Source: Megaustenia siamemsis (lineage: Eukaryota; Mollusca; Gastropoda; Stylommatophora; Ariophantidae). From it: DNA of 64,000 bases. The position numbers and the translations under genes were made by a program. Below, piece by piece: positions 11,243 to 21,435 of this stretch. Under the pieces are notes generated by a model. That model was not told where the DNA came from and ran no database searches. It worked only from the letters and a program-made list of their open reading frames with translations. The DNA lies in the NCBI GenBank assembly GCA_032433765.1, contig JAVIAB010000049.1, positions 17,441,296 to 17,505,295 of the forward strand, in the 5' to 3' direction. Position 1 is the first letter of the stretch, and each line of letters opens with the position of its first letter.

Positions 11243-13185
11243 TCAATGCAACAAACATCAAAAGAGTTCATACCACCAGTGAGGACAAATTCAAAAGAAA
11301 GCAATGGATGACAGATGACATTTTGCAGCTAATGGATACAAGAAGAAGAAATAAAGAAAATAAAGATGAGTATACGAGATTAAATAAAGGAAATTGTAAT
11401 AAAATGCAATGAAGCAAAAGAAGCATGACTAAAAGAGAGATGCAAAGAGATTGAAATGCAAAAAAAAGGAGATGCTAAAGCTATATACAAACAAATTGAA
11501 GAATTAACGGGAAGGAAAACGCAATAAAAAAACTGGATGTTTAGGATCTAAGGAAGGAGGACTGTTGATTGAACAAGAAAACATAAGGGAACGATGGACA
11601 GAATACATTAAAGATCTTTATAATGATGAATGAATGGAAGTAAATATTAAGGATAATGGAGAAGGACCAGAAATACTCAGAGAAGAAGTGGAAGACGCCT
11701 TGCGCAATATGAAAGCACGCAAAGCTCCTGGACCAGATAATATAACTAAAGAAGAGATTGAAGCCATATGTGATTTGGAATAGAAATAATAACAAAAATA
11801 TTGAATATCTACAACAGCGGATATATACCAGACGACAAGCTCAGATCAATATTCAAAGTTCTACCAAAGAAATCGGGTGCGATTGAATGCGATGATCATC
11901 GCACAATAAACCTTATGAGTCACATGACTAAGATATTACTAAGAATCATCATGCGAAGAGTGCGAAACAAAATCAGTCCAGAAATTAGCGATGAACAGTG
12001 TGGTTTTGTTGGAGGTAAAGGAACGAGCAATGCCATATATATCATAAGATCTTTAGTAGAAAGAGCCATAGAGGTGAAAACAGATCTATACCTATGTTTC
12101 ATAGATTATACCAAAGCATTTGACAAAGTAAAGCACCAAGAAATAATCAAAATTTTAGAAAGCATAAACGTAGACAGCAAAGATCTAAGAATAATAAAGA
12201 ACATGTGCTGGCAACAAACAACGGCCATACGAACTAGAAACCAACTGGGAATGTTTCAAGAAATAAACGAGGGTGGTAGACAAGGTTATATGCTGTCACC
12301 AGATTTGTTTAATATTTATAGTGAGCTTATTTTAAGATCCATAAGGGGCATGCCTGGAATAACAATTGGAGGTCATAATATAAATAATCTAAGGTATGCT
12401 GATGATAAAGTATTAATCGTTAAGAGTGAAAATGAGTTACAAGAAATGTTGGACATTATAGTGAAAGAAAGCAAAAATAAAGGACTCAGCCTTAATAGCA
12501 AAAAAAAAAAAACAGAAGTAATGGTAACAACAAAGAAAAGACATCACTTCAGTACAGAATAAAGACAAGTGGAACAATATTAAAACAGGTAATGAATTTA
12601 AATATTTGGGAACTTTGTTAACATCAGACGCAAGATGTACAAAAGAGGTGAGATGCAGAATGGCTCAGGCAAAAGCAGCTTTCTAAAAAATGAGGAAGAT
12701 ACTATGCAATCCATTTTTGACAATAGAAACAAGGAAAACGAGTTCATAAATGTTATGTAGAGCCAGTCTTAACATATGGATGTGAATCATGGACAATAGG
12801 ATAACAGACGAGAAAATCACTGGAGCCTGTAGAAATGTGGTTTTACAGAAGAATGTTGAGAATACCATGGACAGCTAAGAAGAGTAATGAAAATGTTCTG
12901 AGCGAGGTCAAAGCAAAAAGAGAGCTAATTTCCAATATTAGGAAGAAACAATCATCATTTTTTGACCATGTAATGAGAAGAGAACAACTGGAATATATTG
13001 TAACAACTGGAAAAATTTAGGGACGAAGAGATAGAGGGAAGCAAAGATAGAAAATACCAGACAGCTTAAGAGAATGGCTTGGCAGAAGGTCAACAACAGA
13101 AATGATAAATAACTGTCGAGATCGAAAGTTGTGGAGAGACATGATCACCTACGCCAGTGGGCCCGGTACTTTATGATGACGATAT
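11243..13185 (+). mobile_element. LINE-A copy A2: RT and C-terminal region, degenerate
   Basis: This is the longest LINE-A copy in the window, 5'-truncated at about 1.9 kb. The order is a pre-RT linker (11250-11790), then the reverse transcriptase with FIDYTKAFDKVKH (about 12098), a Q-rich thumb, RQGYMLSPDLFNIY (about 12278) and the catalytic YADD at 12394-12405. After a frame break near 12560 comes the C-terminal region with WFYRRMLRIPWTAKK and RREQLEYIVTTGKI. The main open frame is 11801-12562. It ends in CGGTACT and a short (GAT)n-like tail. ATATAGAACT flanks both ends as a TSD within the host satellite. It looks RTE-like; the clade is inferred from the C-terminal signatures. Stops and frameshifts mean it is inactive. 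Confidence 0.85.
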
Positions 13186-14065
13186 AGAACTATCATCATT
13201 GTACTCTGACAGTCCTTATAGTTCTTGTATATAAAACTATCAACATTGTACTCTGACAGTGCCTATAGTTCTTGTATATAGAACTATCATCACTGTACTC
13301 TTACAGTCCCTATAGTTCTTATATACAGAACTATCATCATTGTACTCTGACAGCACATATAGTTCATGTATACGGAACTATCATCATTGTACTCTGATAG
13401 CGCCTATAGTTCTTATATATAGATCTATCATCATTGTACTCTGATAGTCCCTATAGTTCTTATATATAGATCTATCATCATTGTACTCTGATAGTCCCTA
13501 TAGTTCTTATATATAGATCTATCATCATTGTACTCGGACAGCGCCTGTAGTTCTTGTAAACAAAACTATCATCATTGTACTCTGATAGTCCCTATAGTTC
13601 TTATATATAGATCTATCATCATTGTACTCGTACAGCGCCTATAGTTCTTGTAAACAAAACTATCATCATTGTACTCGGACAGCGCCTGTAGTTCTTGTAA
13701 ACAAAACTATCATCATTGTACTCGGACAGCGCCTATAGTTCTTGTAAACAAAACTATCATCATTGTACTCGGACAGCGCCTGTAGTTCTTGTAAACAAAA
13801 CTATCATCATTGTACTCGGACAGCGCCTGTAGTTCTTGTAAACAAAACTATCATCATTGTACTCGTACAGCGCCTATAGTTCTTGTAAACAAAACTATCA
13901 TCATTGTACTCGGACAGCGCCTGTAGTTCTTGTAAACAAAACTATCATGATTGTACTCGGACAGCGCCTATAGTTCTTGTAAACAAAACTATCATCATTG
14001 TACTCGGACAGCGCCTGTAGTTCTTGTAAACAAAACTATCATCATTGTACTCAGACAGCGCCTAC
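13186..14065. repeat. 47-bp minisatellite (right block)
   Basis: About 18-19 units containing TATAGTTCTTGTAAACAAAA and CTATCATCATTGTACTCGGA + CAGCGCC. The first units resemble the 98-bp block at 10736-11242; later ones carry the TAAACAAAA variant and are more uniform. The block was separated from the left one by the LINE-A2 insertion. Confidence 0.94.
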
Positions 14066-14186
14066 TAAGACTCCAATCTCTTTCATTGTTACACGGGAAC
14101 ATCTAAAGCATAATGCACGAACTCCGTGGGACTGGTCATTTTCTTATAATAAGAACATTTCATTTTGCGTCCTTTGACTGGGCAAT

Positions 14187-15150
14187 CTGATAAGAAGAAT
14201 GTATGACGGAAGGGAAATGTAGTGTGGTGCATGAAGGGAAGCTTACAGAAGCATTTGAAATAAGAGCAGGAGTAAGGCAGGGATGCCTTCTATCTCCATT
14301 TCTCTTTTATTGACCATAGATTAGATTACTAAAATAACTTGAAATCCAGTGGTCATTGACCAAGCAACATAATAACTTAGACTTTGCCGATGATATAGTT
14401 CTCACTACCACATAATCATCAGATGCAAGAAGAAATGAGCATACTTGACGAGAGGTCACAACAGCTAGGACTGAAGAATAATAGAGATAAGAGCAACATT
14501 ATGAGAATTAATGCAGTTGGAAATAACCAAATAATAATAGGAGAAATACCTCTACTAGACGTACAATCTTACATATATCCGGGCAGTAATATAGACAAAG
14601 AAGGAGGAACAGAGACTGATATTAAAATAAGGATATCAAAAGCAGAAGTAGCATTCGTTGCACTGGGAAACATATGGAAATCCAAAGAAATTAAGTTAAA
14701 TACTAAAATAACAATTTTCAACTCCAATGTTAAGTCAGTCCTATAATATGGCTGTGAAACATGGAGAACAACAAAAATGACAATAAATATACATTACTTA
14801 ATTAATGGATGCTTGTGCAGAATAAAAGGATCGAAATGGCAGGAGAAAATCACTGACATAGAATTTTGGAAAAGTATCAATCAAATATCATTGGACAAAG
14901 AGATACAGCGAAGACGATGACGCTGGATAGGACACACACTGTGGAAGCCAACTGAGAATATTATACAATATACCCTTTTTAGAATACCCAAGGAAAAAGA
15001 CAAAGATCAAATATTCTTGGAGAAGACAGATGGAAGCAGAGATGCAGATAATGAGGAAGGCATGAAGTGATCTTAAGAGAATGGCAAGAATCAGAACGGT
15101 TTGGAAAACCTAAGCTCCACAGGGAGCTGAAAGGTGGAAGAAGAAGATAA
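14187..15150 (+). mobile_element. LINE-D copy D2: RT palm and C-terminal part, degenerate
   Basis: The decoded order is RQGCLLSPF (about 14275), LDFADDIV (catalytic FADD near 14388), then SILDERSQQLGLKNNRDK and YIYPGSNIDKEGG, which match D4 at 62513-63022 on the minus strand. The longest open piece is 14423-14746. After a stop at 14746 the C-terminal region continues to a 3' end of GCTGAAAGGTGGAAGAAGAA. The family is RTE-like by inference. Multiple stops make the copy inactive. Confidence 0.82.
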
Positions 15151-15153
15151 ACG

Positions 15154-15416
15154 AACGTTAGGTTAGATTTGTCACTCTTTCTGACAAACTCTAACAACAC
15201 ACATCGCAATTGAAAAGACTGTGTGAGGACGTTAGGTTAGATTTGTCACTCTTTCTGACAAACTCTTGCAACACACATCGCAATTGAAAAGATTATGTGC
15301 ATACGCGAAGTTTAATTTGTCACTCTTTCTGACAAACTCTTACAACACACATCACAACTGAAAAAAATTATGTGCGTACGCGAAGTTTAATTTGTCACTC
15401 TTTCTGACAAACTCAC
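15154..15416. repeat. 74-bp minisatellite
   Basis: About 3.5 units of 74-75 bp containing TTTGTCACTCTTTCTGACAA + ACTC and ACACACATCGCAATTGAAAA. One more diverged unit lies at 15797-15880, after the insertion at 15417-15796. Confidence 0.85.
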
Positions 15417-15796
15417 GGCGAACAGACACGTTTTTTGAGCTAAGTGATTGTTTATATACGAGTTACGATACATTATTCACTTTTTACTATTGACATTTCT
15501 AGCTCTTCCTCATTTTTCTATTCTTTCCATTTTATACATCTTGACACTCATCCTACCTCCCCTCATGTAGCCTCCTTTCTTATTTCAACATCCTACTTTC
15601 TTCTTTTCTGTCCACCTCTCCATTCACCTGATCATCTTACATGTAGTTATAGATAATTGTGCCTCACCGTTTGTTGTCGTTGTCCTTGTATTCTGAAGAA
15701 GGCATCTGGCCGAAACGTCAGTATTGTGTTGTGTTCCTTCCCTGTAAAGCTGTCGCCATACCTTAGAGTGTTTAACACTCCCAACCACTGGCTCCT
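15417..15796. mobile_element. Foldback-family insertion P2
   Basis: A 380-bp block splits the 74-bp array, with TTTCTGACAAAC on both sides. Its right part (CGAAACGTCAGTATTGTGTT...GTAAAGCTGTCGCCATACC...CCACTGGCTCC) matches the right arm of foldback element P1 and, inverted, part of P3. Its left part is pyrimidine-rich and unrelated to P1. No coding capacity is seen. Confidence 0.6.
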
Positions 15797-16090
15797 TTCT
15801 GACAAACCTCACAACAGACATCACAACTGAAAAGACTAAGCGCAGACGCTAGGTTTGGATTGTCACTCCTCCTGAACTATACGGTAATTGAAAAAGACTC
15901 GAGTCCGGTACAAAAAAAAAGAATTTAAAAAATTATCGATCTCCCCGCAGTTATTGGCCCGGCCAGTCACCATGCAGTTGTTGCATGTCTCCACACAGTT
16001 GTTGCATGTCTCCACAGTGACAGGGGGGAGATCATCACAACAAGTGAGAGTATATAACCCCGTGACGCACAGTTAAAAGAATGCAGTATC
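15797..16090. other. Diverged 74-bp unit, then unique DNA
   Basis: 15797-15880 is a diverged unit of the 74-bp array. The remainder is non-repetitive, with two direct CAGTTGTTGCATGTCTCCAC words and a TATA-like AGTATATAACCC near 16047. No coding exon follows that could be assigned to a promoter. Confidence 0.5.
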
Positions 16091-16189
16091 GACCTGGCGA
16101 CTCGAGACCAAAATATAGGACACGAATCACAAAACCTGGGGTATTATGCAAATTATCGGTTCACCTTCAGTAAATGTATCTGTTTATTT

Positions 16190-16371
16190 ATGTAAGTAGA
16201 GCAGTTTTGTGCAGATATTTTAGTTGTGCTTTGACAGACATTTTAGGAACAACGTTTATTGTATTTTAACGTTTAGCGATGTTTTCTGTGAGATATTTTA
16301 GTTGTGCCTTGTTTTGTTACTCATTTCAGAAATAATGACTATTTATAATTCTGTTATGGTACAACAGGTTG
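16190..16371. repeat. Long-unit tandem duplication, first part
   Basis: GTTTTGTTACTCATTTCAGA and TATTTATAATTCTGTTATGG here recur at 16680-16740 and partly at 16800-16830. This indicates two to three copies of a unit of about 120 bp. A SINE-1 copy has inserted within it. Confidence 0.65.
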
Positions 16372-16635
16372 AGGGAGCTCAGTCGTTAGTGAACTGAACT
16401 ATAAAGGACAAGAGTCGACGGCTTCCGGGTTCACCCAGCCTTAAATGGGTACCGGATTTTTTTTTTTTTTTTTTTTTTTTTGGGGGGGGGGGAGTGAGTT
16501 AAAGCGGCACGGGCGTAATTATGACCATGTTGCACCAAAAATTATGTGCAAAAGGTCTGTAAAAATTATGGTCACTAACACCATATTCCATGTACGTCAC
16601 TTGGCGTGACGGGGCACTTTAATTTTTTTTTTTTT
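16372..16635 (+). mobile_element. SINE-1 copy with internal deletion
   Basis: The 5' part keeps the A-box-like GAGCTCAGTCGTTAGTGAAC but lacks the B box, because sequence between GGACAAGAG and TCGACGGCTTC is missing. The body then runs through CCTTAAATGGGTACCGGATT, a long T/G homopolymer, and the tail TACGTCACTTGGCGTGACGG with poly(T). GGTTGAG occurs at both junctions (16367-16373 and 16642-16648), consistent with a short TSD. The loss of the B box should prevent Pol III transcription. Confidence 0.85.
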
Positions 16636-16842
16636 ATATCCGGTTGAGTAGAAGAAGTTAGTGCTGTTGTGTGTTGTTTTAATTACTTTGTTTTGTTACT
16701 TATTCCTGAAATGTTTACTATTTATAATTCTCTTATGGTACATTCATGTTGAGTAGAAGGAAGTGAGTGCTGTTGTGTGTTGATTTTGTGGTTACTTTGT
16801 TTTGTTACTTATTTCAGAAATAATGATTGCATATGATTCCAT
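16636..16842. repeat. Long-unit tandem duplication, second part
   Basis: Continuation of the ~120-bp repeat interrupted by the SINE. GTTGAGTAGAAG + AAGTTAGTGCTGTTGTGTGT appears twice (16645 and 16750), alternating with TTTGTTACTTATTTCAGAAA. Confidence 0.7.
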
Positions 16843-16857
16843 ATACAGAGGAAATTA

Positions 16858-17220
16858 GGGGAAGCAGAAACGCATGCGACCTGCGGTCACAATAGCAGGG
16901 TCGGCGTACCATCAGCTGACCAAGACCTAGCACTTCTACCCCCTCGTAGTCTCTCCTGGTAACAGTCTGCATCAAAACAGGCTGGCTAACAGAAGCTAGG
17001 ATCGACGTGTTCCCTGTAGTGGTGGCTGTTACTGATATAGAAGACCCAGTATTGCAGTACCTCTGGGCTGGACTAGTAGGTACCCTTCATAGATAGGGAT
17101 AGACGAACTCCAACCTCTCCGGTAAGAGCCGGGAATGTGAGGAAGGCTATACGAGTCGCCATATGAAATGAGTCAAAGGGCAACCTGCCCGCATCAACTA
17201 GTGACATTACGTCAACAACG
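16858..17220 (+). mobile_element. Nonautonomous element Q, copy 1
   Basis: A 363-bp insertion bounded by a perfect 15-bp TSD (ATACAGAGGAAATTA at 16843-16857 and 17221-17235). It ends in CGTCAACAACG, a short (CAA)-type tail, which suggests retrotransposition in the + direction. Copy 2 lies inverted at 17791-18167. I see no tRNA-type A/B boxes and no open frame of note. It is not a family I recognise. Confidence 0.8.
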
Positions 17221-17383
17221 ATACAGAGGAAATTAAATGTACAGCCACTTCAAAAGACACAGCAAGCTGGAAAGAACAATAATGGAAGGCATGGTTCCTG
17301 GGTGATGAATCTGCTGCAGATAAAAAAAGAGGGCGATTCTAGAACATCAAAGAGGTCTTGAACATGATAAGAGAAGAAATGGA

Positions 17384-17600
17384 AGATCTGGTGAGATTCT
17401 TTCAGACGGGATGTGGTGAATGCAACGTTCAGTGAGAGATCTGGCGAGATTCTTTCAGACGGGATGTGGTGAATGCAACGTTCAGTGAGAGATCTGGCGA
17501 GATTCTTTCAGACGGGATGTGGTGAATGCAACGTTCAGTGAGAGATCTGGCGAGATTCTTTCAGACGGGATGTGGTGAATGCAACGTTCAGTGAGAGATC
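17384..17600. repeat. 53-bp tandem repeat inside LINE-J
   Basis: Four near-identical units containing GCGAGATTCTTTCAGACGGG and ATGTGGTGAATGCAACGTTC. The unit length of 53 is not a multiple of 3, so each unit shifts the frame of the surrounding LINE-J linker. The low divergence suggests recent expansion after the element decayed. Confidence 0.88.
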
Positions 17601-17790
17601 TGGACCTGTTTGTTCGCTACATTGAGCTGCCTGACCAAAGTAACAAGGCTGTAATAATGAGGATACGGGGGTCTCTTTCAGAATTGTGTGAGGATGTGGT
17701 GCTGGATGAAGATCTCACAATCACAGCCGATCCATTCGCAGAACACTTAAAAGGTCACACAACACTGTTCCTGGTCCAGATGGTGTTCGG

Positions 17791-18167
17791 TTGCTGTTGT
17801 TGTTGTTGTTGACGGATTGCCACGAGTTGATTCGAGCATGTTGCCTTTGACTCATACGATGTGGTGGGTCGTAATGGCTTTCTTGACATTCCCGGCTCTT
17901 ACTGGAGAGGTTGGATTTCGTCTGTCCCAGGCTATGCTGGGAAACTACTAGTCCAGCCCAAAATTACTGCAATACTGGGTCGTCTATATCAGTAACAGCC
18001 ACCACTACAGGGAACACGGCGATCCTAGCTTCTGTTAGCCAGTCTGGTTTGACGCAGACTGTTACCAGGGGAGACCACGAGGAGGTAGAACTGCTAGGTC
18101 TTGGTCGGCTGATGGTGCGCCGACCCTGCTATGGCGACACCAGGTCACAGGCGCTTCTGCTCCCCCA
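17791..18167 (-). mobile_element. Nonautonomous element Q, copy 2 (inside LINE-J)
   Basis: Inverted relative to copy 1 and similar along its whole length (for example CACCACTACAGGGAACACGG and CTACTAGTCCAGCCCA). It begins on the + strand with (GTT)n, the complement of a (CAA)n tail. A 13-bp TSD, AGATGGTGTTCGG (17778-17790) and AGATGGTGTCCGG (18168-18180), flanks it. It splits the PGPDGVRYDD motif of LINE-J. Confidence 0.85.
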
Positions 18168-20345
18168 AGATGGTGTCCGGTACGATGATATATATGATTT
18201 AGCCGACGAGGAATTGTAAAAACTGGCCAAAGAGTTTAATGCTACCATTCAGAGTGGCCAGATTAAGGAGGAGTGGCTACACAGCTACTTACTATCGCTA
18301 CCGAAGCCAAACAAGGACCATTTTCAGATCAGTGCCTACAGAATCATCACAATGCAGAACACTGCGGGCAAGCTGCTGGAGAAAATAGTTGCCCGTGTCC
18401 TCACCTGTCACCTTGAACAGAAACGTGCATTCCCACTCGGAGGTTATAGATATAACAGAGAGACATGGCTTAATGCGACAGTCTTCGCCTATGACGTCTT
18501 CGAAGGCTTCCACAGACGACAGGAGACATGTGATGCTGCTATTGATCTGGAGGATGCATACAACAGGGTACCATTTGAATATCTCATGCATATGCTCCTC
18601 AAACTGGCGGCGCACCCTTTCCTCATTAGATGGATCGCTGCGGCACTGTTTCAGAGGAAGGTGATACTCAGATGTGGAAGTTGGTCTTCCGAGCCAATAT
18701 CCATTTGTCCAGGGCTGCCACAAGGCTCACCATTGTCATCAGTTCTATTTAACGTGTACACAATAACGATCACGGAACAACAGCTGGATGGGAGGGGAAG
18801 AACTATGACTTTTGCTGATGATATTCTGGTATATCGACAGGGAAGATACAGGCGGGGAATAGCCTCCACAATGCAAGACGAACTCGATCGCATTTCTTCC
18901 TGGTGTGGAGTATCTAGTACATCGGTTAATCTTAATAAAACATCAGTTGCATGGTTCTCACTTAACAATCATATCGTTAACACAGAAACACTGATGGTAC
19001 GAATGGGAGCTGATGAGGTGACCAGGAACAGGGTGATGACATACCTCGGAGTTAAGTTTGATCGCAGCCTGTGTTTTCTGAACCACATCGACCATGTGAT
19101 AACAAAATCCAGCAAAGGATTGGCCGCCTTCAAGGTCATGGCAGCTGCCAACATCGAGCAGAGGCTACTTACTCTTCTGTTCCAGGGATTAGTCCTCGCA
19201 CCAATCGAGTATGCCCTGGCCATTCTTACTGTCAGTACGACTCAAATTGATAGGCTGGAGAAAATACAAAATGAAGCCATGCGCATTATCTTGGGATGTA
19301 CAAGGGACACTCCCTGTGTAGCAATGAGGTATCTTCTTGACTTTCCAACCATGGATGACAGAATTAAGATCTGGAGGCGCGAGCATACGTGAAGATAAGT
19401 GTAGATAAAGGGTATACATTGTATCATGAGCTCAACACAGAGAAAGGTGCCAGACTTTAAAAAAAGGCAAATCATGGGTGGGCCGAGCAGTAGATGTCAT
19501 CAAACAGGTCTGTGGGCTTACCAATATCAGCGTTGGTGAGGAGTGGGTACCGGTGCCTACGTCATTCAAGGGGACATTCTCGTGTATTGTCACACTCGAC
19601 AGGAAAAGTAGGGAACAGAACTCGGTCGTGGTTAATGCGGAGGTCAACGGTCTCATCTGCGATAACACCGATGAGAAAGATGCAGTCATCTATACAGACG
19701 GATCTGTAATACGACACCAAAGGAGTGCATGGGCATTTACAGCACGCTCGGCAGGCAGAATAGTCAAAGAAGACAGTGGTGCATACGTCATGACCACGAG
19801 TAGCATACCAATGGAAGTGATGGCAGTGACCAAGGCATTCAAATGGTTAGAGTCACAAGACTACACCCACGCATGTATACTGAGTGATTCGATGAGCATG
19901 AAAAGAAAAGTAGAGGCGGCATGTGTACGTTTGTAATGGGTAGAGTCGTTGCAGAAGTCCAAAATACATAGGGTCACATTTGTTTACGCCCGAGGACATG
20001 CGGGAGTACGAGGAAACGAAAGAACGAACAAGTTGGCTTGCTGTGCTATTGTTGAGGTCGGTCAAATAATGGATCGGGCAGACATCATCTATGTCCTCCG
20101 GAACGTGAGAATGACACAGGACTTCGACACGTATGAGCCCACGTCACTGCTTCGGATGAAAGAGATTGGAGTTAAGATGGGCATAGCCAGAAACGAGAAA
20201 CTTAGTGGGCGTGTAAGAAGACTTACTAACCAACACAGAATTGGAGTCGTCAGTCGCTGGACACTGCGAGACTTGCTGAGGAGGGGATTTAAGCACCTAT
20301 GGACATGTTCGGAGTGCAATGATGATGACCTGCAAATAACTCAAT

Positions 20346-20403
20346 AACTATATTCCCTATATGCCAAATGGTGCGACAGGGCTCTCTACTTTTTTTTTTT
20401 TAT
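20346..20403 (+). mobile_element. SINE-1-like 3' tail at the end of LINE-J
   Basis: TATTCCCTATATGCCAAATG + GTGCGACAGGGCTCTCTACT and poly(T) immediately follow the last LINE-J codons. It aligns with the tail of SINE-1. It is either the genuine LINE-J 3' end, shared with its SINE, or a tail-only SINE-1 insertion. Confidence 0.65.
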
Positions 20404-20778
20404 AATTTAAAACACCAAGTCACAACTCACAGCTTCACGTGCGTTGTCTCGTGCTTTACAGCAAGCTAGCATATCTGCGCACTTCGGCCCGACACATCCG
20501 ACTTTAGCCAAACAAACATCAAGGAGTGGGCGTGTCTCGATTCCTCCAAATCACAGACAGCTGCGAGGAACGGAAGAGGAAAAAAAACTATAAGAGAAGA
20601 GTCGCGTCCCTTGATCGCGCCTCAACAATCCATCAATTCGTGGAATGCACACAAGATGTGAAATCAGGACCTTCCGCGCGCTTTCAGAACCGACAGTACA
20701 ACAGGAGGAAGGTCGTGACCCTTGTGTAAACGCACGCACATAAACACCTAACCACACCCAATAATTTTGAGAAGCAAA

Positions 20779-20813
<35 letters not shown>

Positions 20814-21009
20814 TAATACTGAAGACGCTGCATGCACAGCCAATGATAGGAAACTTAAAGCAAGAACTCTCACAAAAAGTGAAATCATTTTCTCTACCTG
20901 GAGAAAAGAACTGTGAAGGGATGGAGAACCAACAGGAATCATGACCGGATCGTCACCGGCTTCAAGATTCTGTGACGAGATCTGAAGTATTTGCTGATGG
21001 AAGAATAAA
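20404..21009. other. Unique segment with (AAT)n microsatellite
   Basis: Non-repetitive DNA, comparatively CpG-rich near 20450-20700, then an (ATA/AAT)n run at about 20780-20812. Short open frames here show no domain I recognise and no convincing splice structure. No gene is called. Confidence 0.5.
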
Positions 21010-21270
21010 ATACGCGACTTGGTCTGTTGAAATCTTGCAATGAAAGAATAAAAACATCAAGAGGGTACAAACAACTGGGTCTGTTGAAATCTTGCAATAA
21101 AAGAATAAAAACATCAAGAGGGTACAAACAACTTGGTCTGTTGAAATCTTGCAATAAAAGAATAAAAACATCAAGAGGGTACAAACAACTGAGTCTGTTG
21201 AAATCTTATAATAAAAGAATAAAAACATTATGCAGGCACTCCAAACTGGGTCGGTTCAAATCTTGCAATG
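21010..21270. repeat. 57-bp minisatellite
   Basis: About 4.5 units containing CTGTTGAAATCTTGCAATAA and AAGAATAAAAACATCAAGAG. Because 57 is divisible by three, the array stays open and reads as a 19-residue protein repeat (21027-21338). That is a consequence of the period and not evidence of a gene. Confidence 0.9.
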
Positions 21271-21435
21271 CTCTAGCGATAACATCTGGAGTGAAATTGG
21301 AAGAGAGAAAGAAAGAGTTGGAAATACAGGGAGAATAAGAAACGTGGAGTGCTCAACAATATTTAAGCTTGAGATAGTAAGTTTGAGAGTGGTCCTTGGA
21401 TAAGATAAGGAGGTCATTGTTTCATAGTTTAAAAT

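Larger units (their letters stand above)
17236..20345 (+). mobile_element. LINE-J copy J1: RT plus RNase H, degenerate
   Basis: This element reads through a linker (17579-17790, with DLDLFVRYIELPDQSNK), the RT entry motif PGPDGVRYDD (split by element Q), and the RT domain in frame at 18352-19392. The RT shows the catalytic LPQGSPLSSVLFNVY and FADD (18811-18822). A frameshift near 19390 leads to an RNase H domain at 19478-20345 with TDGS (about 19694), the conserved E in MEVMAV, SDSMS, and a GHAGVRGNE box near 20000, interrupted by one stop at about 19936. RNase H downstream of RT is known from I-group and related LINE clades. The 3' end carries a SINE-1-like tail. Stops, frameshifts and the Q insertion make it nonfunctional. 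Confidence 0.88.

Noticed and set aside
16040..16075. TATA-like AGTATATAACCC as a promoter
   Set aside because: No exon or conserved transcript start follows; isolated TATA words are common by chance.
18352..19392. LINE-J reverse transcriptase frame as a host gene
   Set aside because: The catalytic motifs, the RNase H downstream, the frameshift and the stop show a decayed retrotransposon and not a domesticated gene.
21027..21338. 19-residue protein repeat (KSCNKRIKTSRGYKQLGLL)
   Set aside because: Explained by a 57-bp minisatellite with period divisible by 3; no independent coding evidence.
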